This document shows positions 8,843-17,336 of a DNA stretch of 64,000 nucleotides, one piece after another. The notes beneath the pieces were generated by a model that was not told where the DNA came from, did no database searches, and worked only from the letters and a program-made list of their open reading frames with translations. Position 1 is the stretch's first letter; each line of letters begins with the position of its first letter. The stretch spans positions 99,455 through 163,454 of the forward strand of contig CAZZFS010000001.1 in NCBI GenBank assembly GCA_964653805.1, written 5' to 3'. This stretch comes from CAG-465 sp964653805 (GTDB lineage Bacteria; Bacillota; Clostridia; TANB77; CAG-465). The position numbers and the translations under genes were made by a program.

Positions 8843-9754
8843 TTCTAATTTTAATATTTGTTCGTAAAGCTTTTCTTCTCTATCTGATATTTTTTTAGGC
8901 ATTTCAATAATTATTTTTAGTAATAAATCGCCTCTATTTCCTTCTTCAGAAATATATCCTTTATGGGTAATTGTTACTATTTCATTGTTTTTTAAATGTT
9001 TTGGTAATGAAACAACTATATTTTCATCAAATAATGTTAGTTTATATTTACCACCAATAGCTGCTTTTGCAGGTGTTATAGTTATTGTTTTTGATAAATT
9101 AATACCATCTAATTTATAATTACTTTGGTCTTTTACACTAACATGTATTATTAAATCACCGTTTTTACCACCGTTTTTACCTGGATTACCTAGTGCAGCA
9201 AGGCGGATTTTATCCCCATGTTGTATACCAATAGGTATATTTACAGAGAATGTTTTCATACCTGTTTTGTGTGATTTTATAACAATTTTTTTCTCTACTC
9301 CAAAGAAACCTTCTTCTAATGAAACTTCTAAATTTGTTATTATATCAGTTCCTTTAGTAGCTTTTTGTTTTATTCTTTTATCTTCTGAATCATCAGTTTT
9401 TGTTTCTTCAATGTTTTGAACATCATCTTTTTTAAATCCAAGTAAAGTGTTTAACAAATCATTTATTACAGTAACACTAGATTTTATTTCATACTTTACA
9501 TTTGTTAAACTAGAATCACCTTCTACGATACCATAACCAAGTTTAGAAACTTGTCTATCATATTTTCTTCTTTTTTCTTCGTTTGTAAGTGTATCGTAGG
9601 CTTCAGTAATATCTTTAAATTTAGTTTCAGCTTCGATATTTTTATTTGTATCAGGATGATATCTTTTCGCTAATTTTCTATATGCTAATTTTATTTCTTC
9701 TTTAGAACTTTTTCTATTAACTTCTAAAATTTCATAATAATTTTTGTATTTCAT
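8825..9754 (-). CDS. DnaJ/CbpA-type co-chaperone without zinc domain
   Basis: A 309-residue protein. The J domain spans residues ~5-68 with the invariant HPD (YHPDTNKN, His near 33). A ~60-residue acidic linker follows, then two C-terminal beta-sandwich substrate-binding domains (TNLEVSLEEGFFGVEKKIVI, later GDLIIHVSVKD, and GDLLLKIIIEMP). The four CxxCxGxG zinc repeats of canonical DnaJ are absent, so it is closer to CbpA/type II J proteins. It should stimulate DnaK ATPase. AAAGGAG precedes the ATG. Confidence 0.88.
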   Translation of the reverse strand: MKYKNYYEILEVNRKSSKEEIKLAYRKLAKRYHPDTNKNIEAETKFKDITEAYDTLTNEEKRRKYDRQVSKLGYGIVEGDSSLTNVKYEIKSSVTVINDLLNTLLGFKKDDVQNIEETKTDDSEDKRIKQKATKGTDIITNLEVSLEEGFFGVEKKIVIKSHKTGMKTFSVNIPIGIQHGDKIRLAALGNPGKNGGKNGDLIIHVSVKDQSNYKLDGINLSKTITITPAKAAIGGKYKLTLFDENIVVSLPKHLKNNEIVTITHKGYISEEGNRGDLLLKIIIEMPKKISDREEKLYEQILKLEEKSSN

Positions 9755-9799
9755 TTTATGCTCCTTTTAATCTTTGATAATTATTTTAGATTTATTACA

Positions 9800-9827
9800 T
9801 TATAACATATTATTAGGATTTTTCAAG
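9800..9827 (-). promoter_or_regulatory. Promoter of dnaJ-like gene
   Basis: Minus strand: TTGAAA (9827-9822), 16 bp, TATAAT (9805-9800). Divergent with the gyrA promoter a few bases away. Confidence 0.65.
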
Positions 9828-9837
9828 GAGTTTAACT

Positions 9838-9866
9838 TGCATTTTTATTTTTTTTCTAGTATAATA
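9838..9866 (+). promoter_or_regulatory. gyrA promoter
   Basis: TTGCAT (9838-9843), 17 bp, TATAAT (9861-9866), 28 bp upstream of the gyrA ATG. Confidence 0.75.
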
Positions 9867-9894
9867 AGGTAGTAATTAAATTGGAGGTATAAAA

Positions 9895-12351
9895 ATGGAT
9901 GAAGATAATTTTTTAGAGGCACAAAACATTGTACCCGTAAAAATAGAAGATGAAATGAAGAGATCATATATAGATTATGCGATGAGTGTTATCGTTGCAC
10001 GTGCTCTTCCTGATGTAAGGGATGGATTAAAACCAGTACATAGAAGAATACTATATGTAATGAGTGAACTTTCATTATGGCCTGAAAAACCATTTAGAAA
10101 ATCTGCAAGTATTGTCGGAGATGTAATGGGTAATTACCATCCACATGGTGATACTGCAATTTATGATTCACTAGTACGTTTAGCTCAAGATTTTTCACTT
10201 AGATATCCTGTTGTAAATGGACATGGTAACTTTGGTTCAATAGATAACGATCCACCAGCGGCAATGAGGTATACAGAAGCTAAACTTCATAAAATATCAC
10301 TGGAAATGTTAGCTGATTTAGATAAAAATACAGTTGATTTTGTAGCAAACTATGATGATAGGTTAAAAGAACCAACTGTATTACCAGCAAAATTACCTAA
10401 TCTTTTAATAAATGGAGCTTATGGTATTGCTGTAGGTATGGCTTGTAATATACCGCCACATAATTTGACAGAAGTTATAAATGGAATAATAGCTCAAATA
10501 GAAAATCCAGATATAACAAATGAAGAATTAAATGTACATATAAAAGGACCAGATTTTCCAACAGGAGCTATAATACTTGGAAAAGAAGGAATAAAAGATG
10601 CATATGCAACTGGTAGAGGTAAAGTTTATGTAAGAGCAACTGCTGAAATAGAAGAAGATAGCAAAGGTAGATTTAAAATAATTGTTACAGAAATACCTTA
10701 TCAAGTAAATAAAGCAGCTTTAATTCAAAATATAGCTAAATTAGTTGGATTAAAAACAATAGAAGGAATATCTGATTTAAGAGATGAATCTGATAGAACA
10801 GGATTAAGAATTGTAATAGAATTAAAAAGAGATGCAAATCCAAATGTTGTTTTAAACTTGTTATATAAACATACACAATTACAAACAACTCAAAGTATGT
10901 TAATGTTAGCACTAGTTAATGGGCAACCAAAAGTTTTAGCGTTAAGAGAAATACTTTATAATTATATTGAACATAGAAAACAAATTGTTACAAGAAGAAC
11001 TAAATTTGATTTAGATAAAGCTTTAGCAAGATTGCATATTTTAGAAGGTTTAAGAATAGCTCTTGATCATATTGATGAAATAATAGCAATAATTAGATCA
11101 GCTTATGATGATGCACAAGGAAAATTAATGCAAGCTTTTGGTCTTTCAGAAATTCAAGCAACTGCAATTTTAGAAATGAGACTTAGAACATTACAAGGAT
11201 TACAAAGAGAAAAAATCGAAAATGAATATAAAGATTTGATTGATTTAATTAAACATTTAAAAGAAATTCTTGATAATGAACATTTAGTAATGGATATAAT
11301 AAAAGAAGAATTACTTGAAATAAAAGAAAAATTTGGTGATGAAAGAAAAACAATAATAACACATGGTGAAGGTGATATTGATATTGAAAGCTTAATAAAA
11401 GAAGAAACAAATATCGTTACTTTAACAAATTGTGGATATATTAAAAGAATAGCAGCAGATGTTTATAGAAGTCAAAAAAGAGGTGGAAAAGGCCTTACAG
11501 CTATGAATACTCGTGAAGAAGATTTTGTTGAACATTTATTTGTTACATCTACACATAATTATATAATGTTCTTCACTAATATGGGTAAAGCATTTAAATT
11601 AAAAGCATATGAATTACCTGAATCAGGAAGAACTGCAAAAGGAACTGCAATTGTTAATTTACTGCAATTATCACAAGGTGAAAAAATAGCAGCAGTTATT
11701 CCAGTGGCAGATTTCAAATCAGAACAATATGTTCTTATGGCTACAAGAAATGGTCTTATTAAGAAAACAAAATTAGAAGAATATTGTAATATAAGAAAAA
11801 CAGGTATTCAAGGTATAACTTTAAAAGAAGATGATGAATTAATTGATGTAAGACTTACAGATGGAAATAACGATATTATTATGGTTACAAGAAAAGGTCT
11901 TTCAATAAGATTCGCTGAAGATGAAGTTAGAGCAGTTGGAAGAACATCAATGGGTGTAAAAGGAATATCATTATCTAAAGAAGATAAAGTTATTGGAATG
12001 GAACCTATAAATACTGATAAAAATTATATTTTAGCAATAACAGAAAATGGTTTTGGAAAAAGAACAGAAGTAGAAGAATATAGACAACAAGCAAGAGCTG
12101 GAAAAGGTGTTCTTACATACAAAACTACTCAAAAAACAGGACATATTATAGGTGTTAAAATAGTAAATGATTTAGATGATATAATGTTAATAACAGATAC
12201 TGGGGTAGTAATAAGACTTAATGTAAGTGAAATAAGTGTGCTTGGTAGAAATACTCAAGGTGTTACACTTATGAGAACTTCAGATGGTGGTAAAGTTATT
12301 AATATTGCAAAAATAGTAAAAGATGAAGAAAATGAAGAGGTTGAAAGTTAA
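9895..12351 (+). CDS. gyrA: DNA gyrase subunit A
   Basis: An 818-residue subunit of the type II topoisomerase that introduces negative supercoils. The breakage-reunion domain starts with IVARALPDVRDGLKPVHRRI; the active-site Tyr is near residue 126 in AAMRYTEAKL. The quinolone-determining region reads HPHGDTAIYDS, with Thr at the position of E. coli Ser83 and Asp kept at 87, as in several clostridia. The C-terminal beta-pinwheel has a GyrA-box-like QKRGGKG and further repeats (IRKTGIQG, RQQARAGKG), so it is GyrA rather than ParC. TTGGAGG precedes the ATG. gyrB is not adjacent. The next small gene follows 42 bp downstream. Confidence 0.97.
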   Translation: MDEDNFLEAQNIVPVKIEDEMKRSYIDYAMSVIVARALPDVRDGLKPVHRRILYVMSELSLWPEKPFRKSASIVGDVMGNYHPHGDTAIYDSLVRLAQDFSLRYPVVNGHGNFGSIDNDPPAAMRYTEAKLHKISLEMLADLDKNTVDFVANYDDRLKEPTVLPAKLPNLLINGAYGIAVGMACNIPPHNLTEVINGIIAQIENPDITNEELNVHIKGPDFPTGAIILGKEGIKDAYATGRGKVYVRATAEIEEDSKGRFKIIVTEIPYQVNKAALIQNIAKLVGLKTIEGISDLRDESDRTGLRIVIELKRDANPNVVLNLLYKHTQLQTTQSMLMLALVNGQPKVLALREILYNYIEHRKQIVTRRTKFDLDKALARLHILEGLRIALDHIDEIIAIIRSAYDDAQGKLMQAFGLSEIQATAILEMRLRTLQGLQREKIENEYKDLIDLIKHLKEILDNEHLVMDIIKEELLEIKEKFGDERKTIITHGEGDIDIESLIKEETNIVTLTNCGYIKRIAADVYRSQKRGGKGLTAMNTREEDFVEHLFVTSTHNYIMFFTNMGKAFKLKAYELPESGRTAKGTAIVNLLQLSQGEKIAAVIPVADFKSEQYVLMATRNGLIKKTKLEEYCNIRKTGIQGITLKEDDELIDVRLTDGNNDIIMVTRKGLSIRFAEDEVRAVGRTSMGVKGISLSKEDKVIGMEPINTDKNYILAITENGFGKRTEVEEYRQQARAGKGVLTYKTTQKTGHIIGVKIVNDLDDIMLITDTGVVIRLNVSEISVLGRNTQGVTLMRTSDGGKVINIAKIVKDEENEEVES

Positions 12352-12393
12352 GAATCATAAGGGTAAGAAGAAAAAAAGAAGGATGATGATATA

Positions 12394-12603
12394 ATGAAAG
12401 AAGAAATTATTGAAAATAGTATGGATTCATTAGGAATATCAAAGAAAACTTATGATAAATTAAAAGAAAAAAACATTAATGATATAAAAGATCTTTGTCA
12501 AATTAAAAAGAAAGATCTAAAAAAAATAGGGTTTTTACAAAAAGAAATTTTAGAAGTTGAAATAAAATTACAACTAAAAGGTTTTAATTTGAAAATCAGA
12601 TAA
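12394..12603 (+). CDS. Small alpha-CTD/helix-hairpin-helix-like protein
   Basis: A 69-residue protein with the helical pattern of the RNA polymerase alpha-subunit C-terminal domain: MDSLGISKKTYDKLKEKNIN (helix 1 then turn), DIKDLCQIKKKDLKKIG (the 'DL..i.n.G' segment), then a helix EILEVEIKLQLKGFNL. It lacks any N-terminal assembly domain. AAGAAGGATGATG-type ribosome site precedes the ATG. It follows gyrA on the same strand and ends at a strong terminator, so it is probably the second gene of the gyrA transcript. DNA or protein binding via the HhH fold is inferred. Confidence 0.6.
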   Translation: MKEEIIENSMDSLGISKKTYDKLKEKNINDIKDLCQIKKKDLKKIGFLQKEILEVEIKLQLKGFNLKIR

Positions 12604-12606
12604 AAT

Positions 12607-12655
12607 AAAACAACCAAAAATATAGATTAAACTATGTTTTTGGTTGTTTTATTAT
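12607..12655 (+). terminator. Rho-independent terminator after gyrA unit
   Basis: 14-bp stem AAAACAACCAAAAA (12607-12620) / TTTTTGGTTGTTTT (12637-12650), U-rich tail. Confidence 0.85.
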
Positions 12656-12663
12656 TTATAAAC

Positions 12664-12836
12664 AAAAAAAGTTAGTTATATTGTAACTAACGATAAAACC
12701 CTTTTATCAAAGGTGGTAATCTTGTTATATCTTTTAGGATCCTCTAGTTAAAAAAGAGTCTTCAACACAAGATACAGTATTCCCGATTCCCTATCGCAAT
12801 CTTGTAGATTTTTCATAACATTACAATATATCTAAC
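12664..12836 (-). ncRNA. ssrS: 6S RNA candidate
   Basis: A ~170-nt transcript, 5' end near 12836, U-tail at 12670-12664. The ends pair over 16 bp with one mismatch (12836-12821 with 12686-12671). The middle folds into a long imperfect hairpin: GTATCTTGT with ACAAGATTAC, then GACTCT with AGAG-GATC. Between the two helices is a large open bubble whose 3' side carries a small hairpin (CCTTT GAT AAAGG core). Closing stem, central bubble, long apical stem and bubble-side hairpin are the 6S RNA plan in Firmicutes, where the RNA mimics an open promoter and binds RNA polymerase. It has its own promoter. Primary sequence was not matched to a covariance model. Confidence 0.6.
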
Positions 12837-12843
12837 TATATAT

Positions 12844-12872
12844 ATTATATCACTAAATTTGCAAATAGTAAA
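12844..12872 (-). promoter_or_regulatory. Promoter of the 6S RNA candidate
   Basis: Minus strand: TTTACT (12872-12867), 17 bp, TATAAT (12849-12844); predicted start about 7 bases downstream, at the beginning of the closing stem. Confidence 0.65.
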
Positions 12873-12971
12873 TATGTTTTGTATAAAATTAATAATGATT
12901 TTATTTATATTAAATTTTTAATTAATTATAGCAATTTAAATAAAGAGTATGAAGAAAATATAATTAAAATT

Positions 12972-13000
12972 TTGCATTTTTAATATAAATATGATATACT
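12972..13000 (+). promoter_or_regulatory. rnpB promoter
   Basis: TTGCAT (12972-12977), 17 bp, TATACT (12995-13000). The predicted start, about 13007, coincides with the first base of helix P1. Confidence 0.75.
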
Positions 13001-13006
13001 TATATT

Positions 13007-13335
13007 AAGTATTTCAAATAGTCGCGTATAGAAATATATGAGGAAAGTCCGGACACTATAGGGTAAGGGTGCTAGATAACGTCTAGTGGGAGTGATCCTA
13101 AGGAAAGTGCAACAGAAAATAACCGCCAAGTTTTTTGGTAAGGGTGAAAATGTGAGGTAAGAGCTCACAAACAACTTTGGAGACTTAGTTGTTCGTGTAA
13201 ACCCCACCTAGTGCAACACTAAGAATTAAAGATTAAGGTGACCCGCCGTCTTTTAAGTTAGTGGCTTGAGGTATATGGTGACATGTATCCCAGATAAATG
13301 ACTATTTAAAACAGAATCCGGCTTATGAGATGCTT
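13007..13335 (+). ncRNA. rnpB: RNase P RNA
   Basis: The catalytic RNA that trims tRNA 5' leaders. It has the conserved 5' block GAGGAAAGTCCGGAC (from 13040), the internal AACAGAAAATAACCGCC and GGTAAGGGTGAAA blocks, and the 3' block ACAGAATCCGGCTTAT. The ends pair as P1: AAGTATTTC (13007-13015) with GAGATGCTT (13327-13335), using two G-U pairs. Length (~329 nt) and the layout fit a bacterial class A-like RNase P RNA. A terminator follows directly. Confidence 0.95.
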
Positions 13336-13336
13336 A

Positions 13337-13367
13337 ATGTCTATTATTTTTAATAGGCATTTTTTTA
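13337..13367 (+). terminator. rnpB terminator
   Basis: ATGTCTATTA (13337-13346) / TAATAGGCAT (13351-13360) with one G-U pair, then seven T. Confidence 0.8.
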
Positions 13368-13434
13368 TGTTTATTTTAATAGTTCAAAATTTTTTTATAT
13401 ACTATAAAACTATAAAAACTAAATAATTTTTAAT

Positions 13435-13480
13435 AAAGCAAAAGAATATTATTGTTATATAATATTCTTTTGCTTTTTGA
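13435..13480. terminator. Strong hairpin, second terminator
   Basis: 18-bp perfect stem (13435-13452 with 13459-13476), A-rich before and T-rich after, so able to terminate on either strand. No gene lies between it and rnpB (13368-13434 is featureless). Confidence 0.65.
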
Positions 13481-13502
13481 TTTTAAATAAGAGTGCTTTT
13501 TA

Positions 13503-13531
13503 TTGACATTTTTTACTTTTTATATTATACT
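13503..13531 (+). promoter_or_regulatory. Promoter of the CofE-like gene
   Basis: Consensus TTGACA (13503-13508), 17 bp, TATACT (13526-13531). Confidence 0.8.
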
Positions 13532-13594
13532 TAACGTAACATAATTTACTTAATAATAAATTATAAAAAATATGTGGAGAAAGAAGGTAACGAT

Positions 13595-14290
13595 ATGGAA
13601 TTTAAAACAAATCCAGGTAAAAAAATAGAAATAGAAGTTGATGGTGAAAATTATCAAAGAGGAGCAATAGAAACACACTATGTTCAAATAGGTGAAAATT
13701 ATATAGATATAGTTGAAAAGTATGTAAAACCAATATATCAAGAAGGTGACATACTTTCAATAAGTGAAAAAATTATAGGTCTTTGTCAAAAAAGAGTTGT
13801 ATATAAAAAAGATGTTAAAATTAGTGCTTTAGCAAAATTTTTATCTAAATTTGCTATGAAAAGTGATGCTGGTGTAGGAGTTGATAATCCGTATAAAATG
13901 CAATTTGCTATAAATTTATGCGGAAGTTTTAAAGTTATTTATGCTGCTATTGCTGGTGGTTTTGGTAAATTATTTGGTAAAAAAGGAGTTTTTTATGAAA
14001 TAGTAGGGCCAGAAATTAGTGGTTTAGATGGTTTTTATGGAGATGTTTTTGAAGATTATGCTGAATTTGGCATAAGAATACCTGAAAATTCTACAGGTGT
14101 TTGTAATGAAATATATGAACAATTAGGTATTAAATCTATGATTGTTGATGCAAATGATTTTAATGTTGAGATACTTGGTAAAGCTGATGCTATAGAAATA
14201 GAAGATAAAAAACTTGCTGCAATGATAAAAGATAATCCAGCTGGTCAAGCAAAAACACTAACTCCATTAGTACTTGTAAGAAAAAAATAA
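13595..14290 (+). CDS. CofE-like (F420-0:gamma-glutamyl ligase family) protein
   Basis: A 231-residue protein. Family features seen: early GDILSISEKIIGLCQ strand-helix, VGVDNPYKMQFAINLCG, then AIAGGFGKLFGKKGVFYEI, and the terminal NPAGQAKTLTPLVLVRKK. CofE ligases add gamma-linked glutamate to F420-0; many Firmicutes carry a homologue although they do not make F420, so the substrate here is uncertain. GAAGG lies seven bases before ATG 13595, preferred to GTG 13574. It is a single-gene unit with a consensus promoter. Confidence 0.7.
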   Translation: MEFKTNPGKKIEIEVDGENYQRGAIETHYVQIGENYIDIVEKYVKPIYQEGDILSISEKIIGLCQKRVVYKKDVKISALAKFLSKFAMKSDAGVGVDNPYKMQFAINLCGSFKVIYAAIAGGFGKLFGKKGVFYEIVGPEISGLDGFYGDVFEDYAEFGIRIPENSTGVCNEIYEQLGIKSMIVDANDFNVEILGKADAIEIEDKKLAAMIKDNPAGQAKTLTPLVLVRKK

Positions 14291-14428
14291 TAACTAAAAA
14301 TATAAAAAACGTTAAAAAATTAAAAGACATTAAAATTTTTTAACTATTACAAATAAAATTAAAAAGGAAAGCCAATATAATTAGAGGCTAAAAATAACAA
14401 ATAAAATTGAAAACATTTGGAGGCGGTT

Positions 14429-16354
14429 ATGGCAAATAGAAGAATAAAGAAAAAAAACAAAAGAAATGAATATACAGAAGAAGTAAGAGTAACTAATGAA
14501 GAATTAAAAGAAAATGAAATTGAATTAAATGAAGATGTTGAAAATTTAGAAAACAATCAAGATGATTTGATTAAAGAAAATATAGAGAGAGAAGTTTTAA
14601 ATAAAAACGAAAATATTCAAGAAAAGAAAAAAGATTTTCTTGATTCTATAATAAAAACAGATCTTATTAAAATTAATTTAAAAAATAAATTTAAAAAAAA
14701 TAGTGACTTGAACGGAAAAAACAAGAAAGAAAATTCATATAATGGAGATAATAGTTATAATAACAATTCAAATGAAGTTATTATAAGTAAAGTTCATAAA
14801 AAAAAGAAAAAGATTTTTCTTTTTTCTTTTGTTATTTTAATACTTTTAATTGTTATTGTCTTTAGTACTTTTGTTATTTCAAATAAATTAAATTCAAATG
14901 TATATAAAAATATTAAATGTTTAGATGTTGATTTTTCAAATAAAACTGCTGAAGAAGTTTCTAAAATTTTAGAAGAAAAGTCAGCTGGAACTACAGCTGC
15001 TAGAATAGTAGAAGTTTTTCAAAAAGATGAAAAAATATATGTTGTAAAAAGTGAAGAAGTAGATTTAGCTATTGATGTACAACAAACAAGTAAAAAAATA
15101 TTTGAATTTGGTAGAAATGGTAATATATTAGAAAACTCATATAATATTTTTAAAAATCTTTTTGTAACTACAAGTATAGAACCTGTTTATAAATATAACG
15201 AAGAAAAATTAGATAATATAATAAAAAATATTGATTTAAGTATAAAAGACAGATTTGTAGATGATAGTTATAATTTAGATGAAAAAACAAATAAAATTAT
15301 AATAAAAAGAGGTACTTCTGGAAATACAATTGAGTACGATAAAGAAAAGGGTAAAATTTTTGAAGCTTTAAGTAAAAATAAAAGTTTAATAGAGATTGAA
15401 ACAATAACACAAAAACCGGCTGAAATAGATGTAGATAAAATATATAGCGAAGTAAAAAAAGATCCTACTGATGCATATATGGATAGAACATCTTCGCCTG
15501 TTAAGTTTGTTAATGAAAAAACAGGTTATGATTTTGATAAAGCTGATTTAACTAAGGTTTTAAATCAAGAAGAAAATAAATCTGAAGGAAAAGTTATTGA
15601 ATATGCTTTAACAGTATTACAACCTAAAGTAAAACTTACGGATATAACATATACTTTGTATAAAGATAAATTAGCTGGATATACAACATACTTTGATCCG
15701 GGTGGGCCTAGAGCAAATAATTTAAATATAGCTCTTAATTATTTAAATGATAAAATAATTATGCCAGGAGAAACTTTTTCATATAATCAAGCAATAGGCG
15801 ATACAACTGCTTCAAAAGGATATAAAGAAGCGGCTACATTTAAAGCTGGAAAAGTTGTCATGGAAATGGGTGGTGGAATATGTCAAACAACATCTACCCT
15901 ATATAATGTTGCATTGATGGCAAATATGGAAATAGTTGAAAGACATCAACATGGCTTACCAGTAGGTTATGTACCACCAAGTAGAGATGCAACTGTATAT
16001 TCTCCAGTGTTAGATTTTAAATTTAAAAACACAAGAAATTATCCAGTAAAAATATCTACATCTTTTAGTGGTTCTGGAAGTCTAAACATTAGTATTTTTG
16101 GGACAAAAGAAGAAAAAGAATATGAAGTGGTTTTAAGTAGTAGTTATTTAAGTACAATTCCATTTACAGTACAATATGTAAATGATAATACAATTCCAGT
16201 TGGACAACAAGTTGTTTCTAGTCCTGGAGTAAATGGTTATACATCAGAAGCATATATAACAAAAAAATTAAATGGAGTGGTGGTAAGTCAAACATTACTT
16301 TCTAAAGATTCATATAGTGCACAAGCTAGAGTTATAAAGGTTGGAGTTCAATAA
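14429..16354 (+). CDS. Membrane-anchored VanW-family protein with G5 domain
   Basis: A 641-residue protein. Residues 1-127 are a long charged cytoplasmic region, 128-150 a membrane segment. Outside follow peptidoglycan-binding-4-like repeats (~155-400), the VanW domain (~412-535: GETFSYNQAIGDTTASKGY, GGGICQTTSTLYN, HGLPVGYVPPSRDAT) and a C-terminal G5-type domain (~560-641, EYEVVLSSSYLS ... GQQVVSSPGVNGYTSEAY). VanW proteins occur near cell-wall genes; the biochemical role is not known. GGAGG lies five bases before ATG 14429. It is alone between a CofE-like gene and its own terminator. Confidence 0.88.
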   Translation: MANRRIKKKNKRNEYTEEVRVTNEELKENEIELNEDVENLENNQDDLIKENIEREVLNKNENIQEKKKDFLDSIIKTDLIKINLKNKFKKNSDLNGKNKKENSYNGDNSYNNNSNEVIISKVHKKKKKIFLFSFVILILLIVIVFSTFVISNKLNSNVYKNIKCLDVDFSNKTAEEVSKILEEKSAGTTAARIVEVFQKDEKIYVVKSEEVDLAIDVQQTSKKIFEFGRNGNILENSYNIFKNLFVTTSIEPVYKYNEEKLDNIIKNIDLSIKDRFVDDSYNLDEKTNKIIIKRGTSGNTIEYDKEKGKIFEALSKNKSLIEIETITQKPAEIDVDKIYSEVKKDPTDAYMDRTSSPVKFVNEKTGYDFDKADLTKVLNQEENKSEGKVIEYALTVLQPKVKLTDITYTLYKDKLAGYTTYFDPGGPRANNLNIALNYLNDKIIMPGETFSYNQAIGDTTASKGYKEAATFKAGKVVMEMGGGICQTTSTLYNVALMANMEIVERHQHGLPVGYVPPSRDATVYSPVLDFKFKNTRNYPVKISTSFSGSGSLNISIFGTKEEKEYEVVLSSSYLSTIPFTVQYVNDNTIPVGQQVVSSPGVNGYTSEAYITKKLNGVVVSQTLLSKDSYSAQARVIKVGVQ

Positions 16355-16360
16355 ATAATA

Positions 16361-16412
16361 AAAAAACAGTTTAAAATACATATTTTTATGTAAATTAAAC
16401 TGTTTTTTTATT
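16361..16412 (+). terminator. Rho-independent terminator after vanW-like gene
   Basis: 14-bp stem AAAAAACAGTTTAA (16361-16374) / TTAAACTGTTTTTT (16395-16408). Confidence 0.83.
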
Positions 16413-16428
16413 TTAATTTGTTAAAATA

Positions 16429-16457
16429 TTGCAATTTTTTTTTTGATGTAGTATAAT
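16429..16457 (+). promoter_or_regulatory. Promoter of the VirD4 operon
   Basis: TTGCAA (16429-16434), 17 bp including a T run, TATAAT (16452-16457). Confidence 0.65.
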
Positions 16458-16503
16458 ATTAATATAAGTAGATGAAAATCTAAAAAAGAAAGAGGTATGA
16501 TAT

Positions 16504-17037
16504 ATGGAACCTTTAGTACAAATGAATAAATTTGAAATAATTGATATGCCTGGTATGAATACAATAGCTTTTGTTGTTGAAAAAAATGAACAAAGTGGTA
16601 AAAATGGCGAAGCTTTTTTATCTTTACAAAAAATAGAATGTATTGATAGTCAAGAAGATGGAAAAATAAAAAAGACTTTTAATGTTATCAATACCGAAGA
16701 AGATGATAAACAACTTGTTGTTTTACTTACTTTAACTAATTCTAAAGCAATAATTAGTACGGGAGAATTGTCTAAAGAAGGCTTTAAAACAACAGAAAGA
16801 AATGTACCTTTAAGTTATGGTACAATATTTAATCAAGAAGGTGTGGAATACAAAGAAGTTGAATATACACCTAACATGAAAAGACATTTTTCAATAATTG
16901 ACATACAAACAGGTGATGAAATAAAACCTGTATTATATAAAGATGAAATATCAGGTGCTATAAAAGGCAGATGTAAATTACTACCGAACAAACCATATAT
17001 TGTTTTAGAGTTAAGATTTGAAGAACAAAAAGATTAA
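16504..17037 (+). CDS. Uncharacterised protein in VirD4 operon
   Basis: A 177-residue soluble protein with no signal peptide or membrane segment. Many short beta strands are suggested (IAFVVEKN, VVLLTLTNSKAII, CKLLPNKPYIVLELRF). No family is recognised. AAGAGG precedes the ATG. It is followed by a 58-residue gene and a VirD4 coupling ATPase on the same strand with small gaps, so an accessory role in that transfer system is possible but not shown. Confidence 0.65.
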   Translation: MEPLVQMNKFEIIDMPGMNTIAFVVEKNEQSGKNGEAFLSLQKIECIDSQEDGKIKKTFNVINTEEDDKQLVVLLTLTNSKAIISTGELSKEGFKTTERNVPLSYGTIFNQEGVEYKEVEYTPNMKRHFSIIDIQTGDEIKPVLYKDEISGAIKGRCKLLPNKPYIVLELRFEEQKD

Positions 17038-17104
17038 TAATAAAATTCAAATATTATAGTAATTGTAGTAATAGATGTAGTAAATATAAAAGGAGGAATT
17101 TATT

Positions 17105-17281
17105 ATGGGTAATGTTATAGTTAAAGCTAACGCAGCTGTATTTAAAGATAATGGAAGAGGTAAACTTGAAATAACAGGTGGAGAACCAATTTCAGTTATA
17201 GTAGGAGATTTATCTAGAAATATAGAAAATAAAACTGTTGAGAAAAAAACAAGAAATCAAGAAGATGAAATGATTGTTTAG
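17105..17281 (+). CDS. 58-residue protein ahead of VirD4 gene
   Basis: ATG 17105 has an excellent AAAGGAGG nine bases upstream. The product starts MGNVIVKANAAVFKDNG and is compact, then ends with a charged tail (KKTRNQEDEMIV). Small size, a clean start and operon position between two larger genes argue that it is real. No family is recognised; a small regulator or adaptor of the coupling protein is one guess. Confidence 0.65.
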   Translation: MGNVIVKANAAVFKDNGRGKLEITGGEPISVIVGDLSRNIENKTVEKKTRNQEDEMIV

Positions 17282-17336
17282 AATATAAATTTTTAATGTT
17301 TTTTAATATATATATTTATATGAGAAGAGGATAAGT

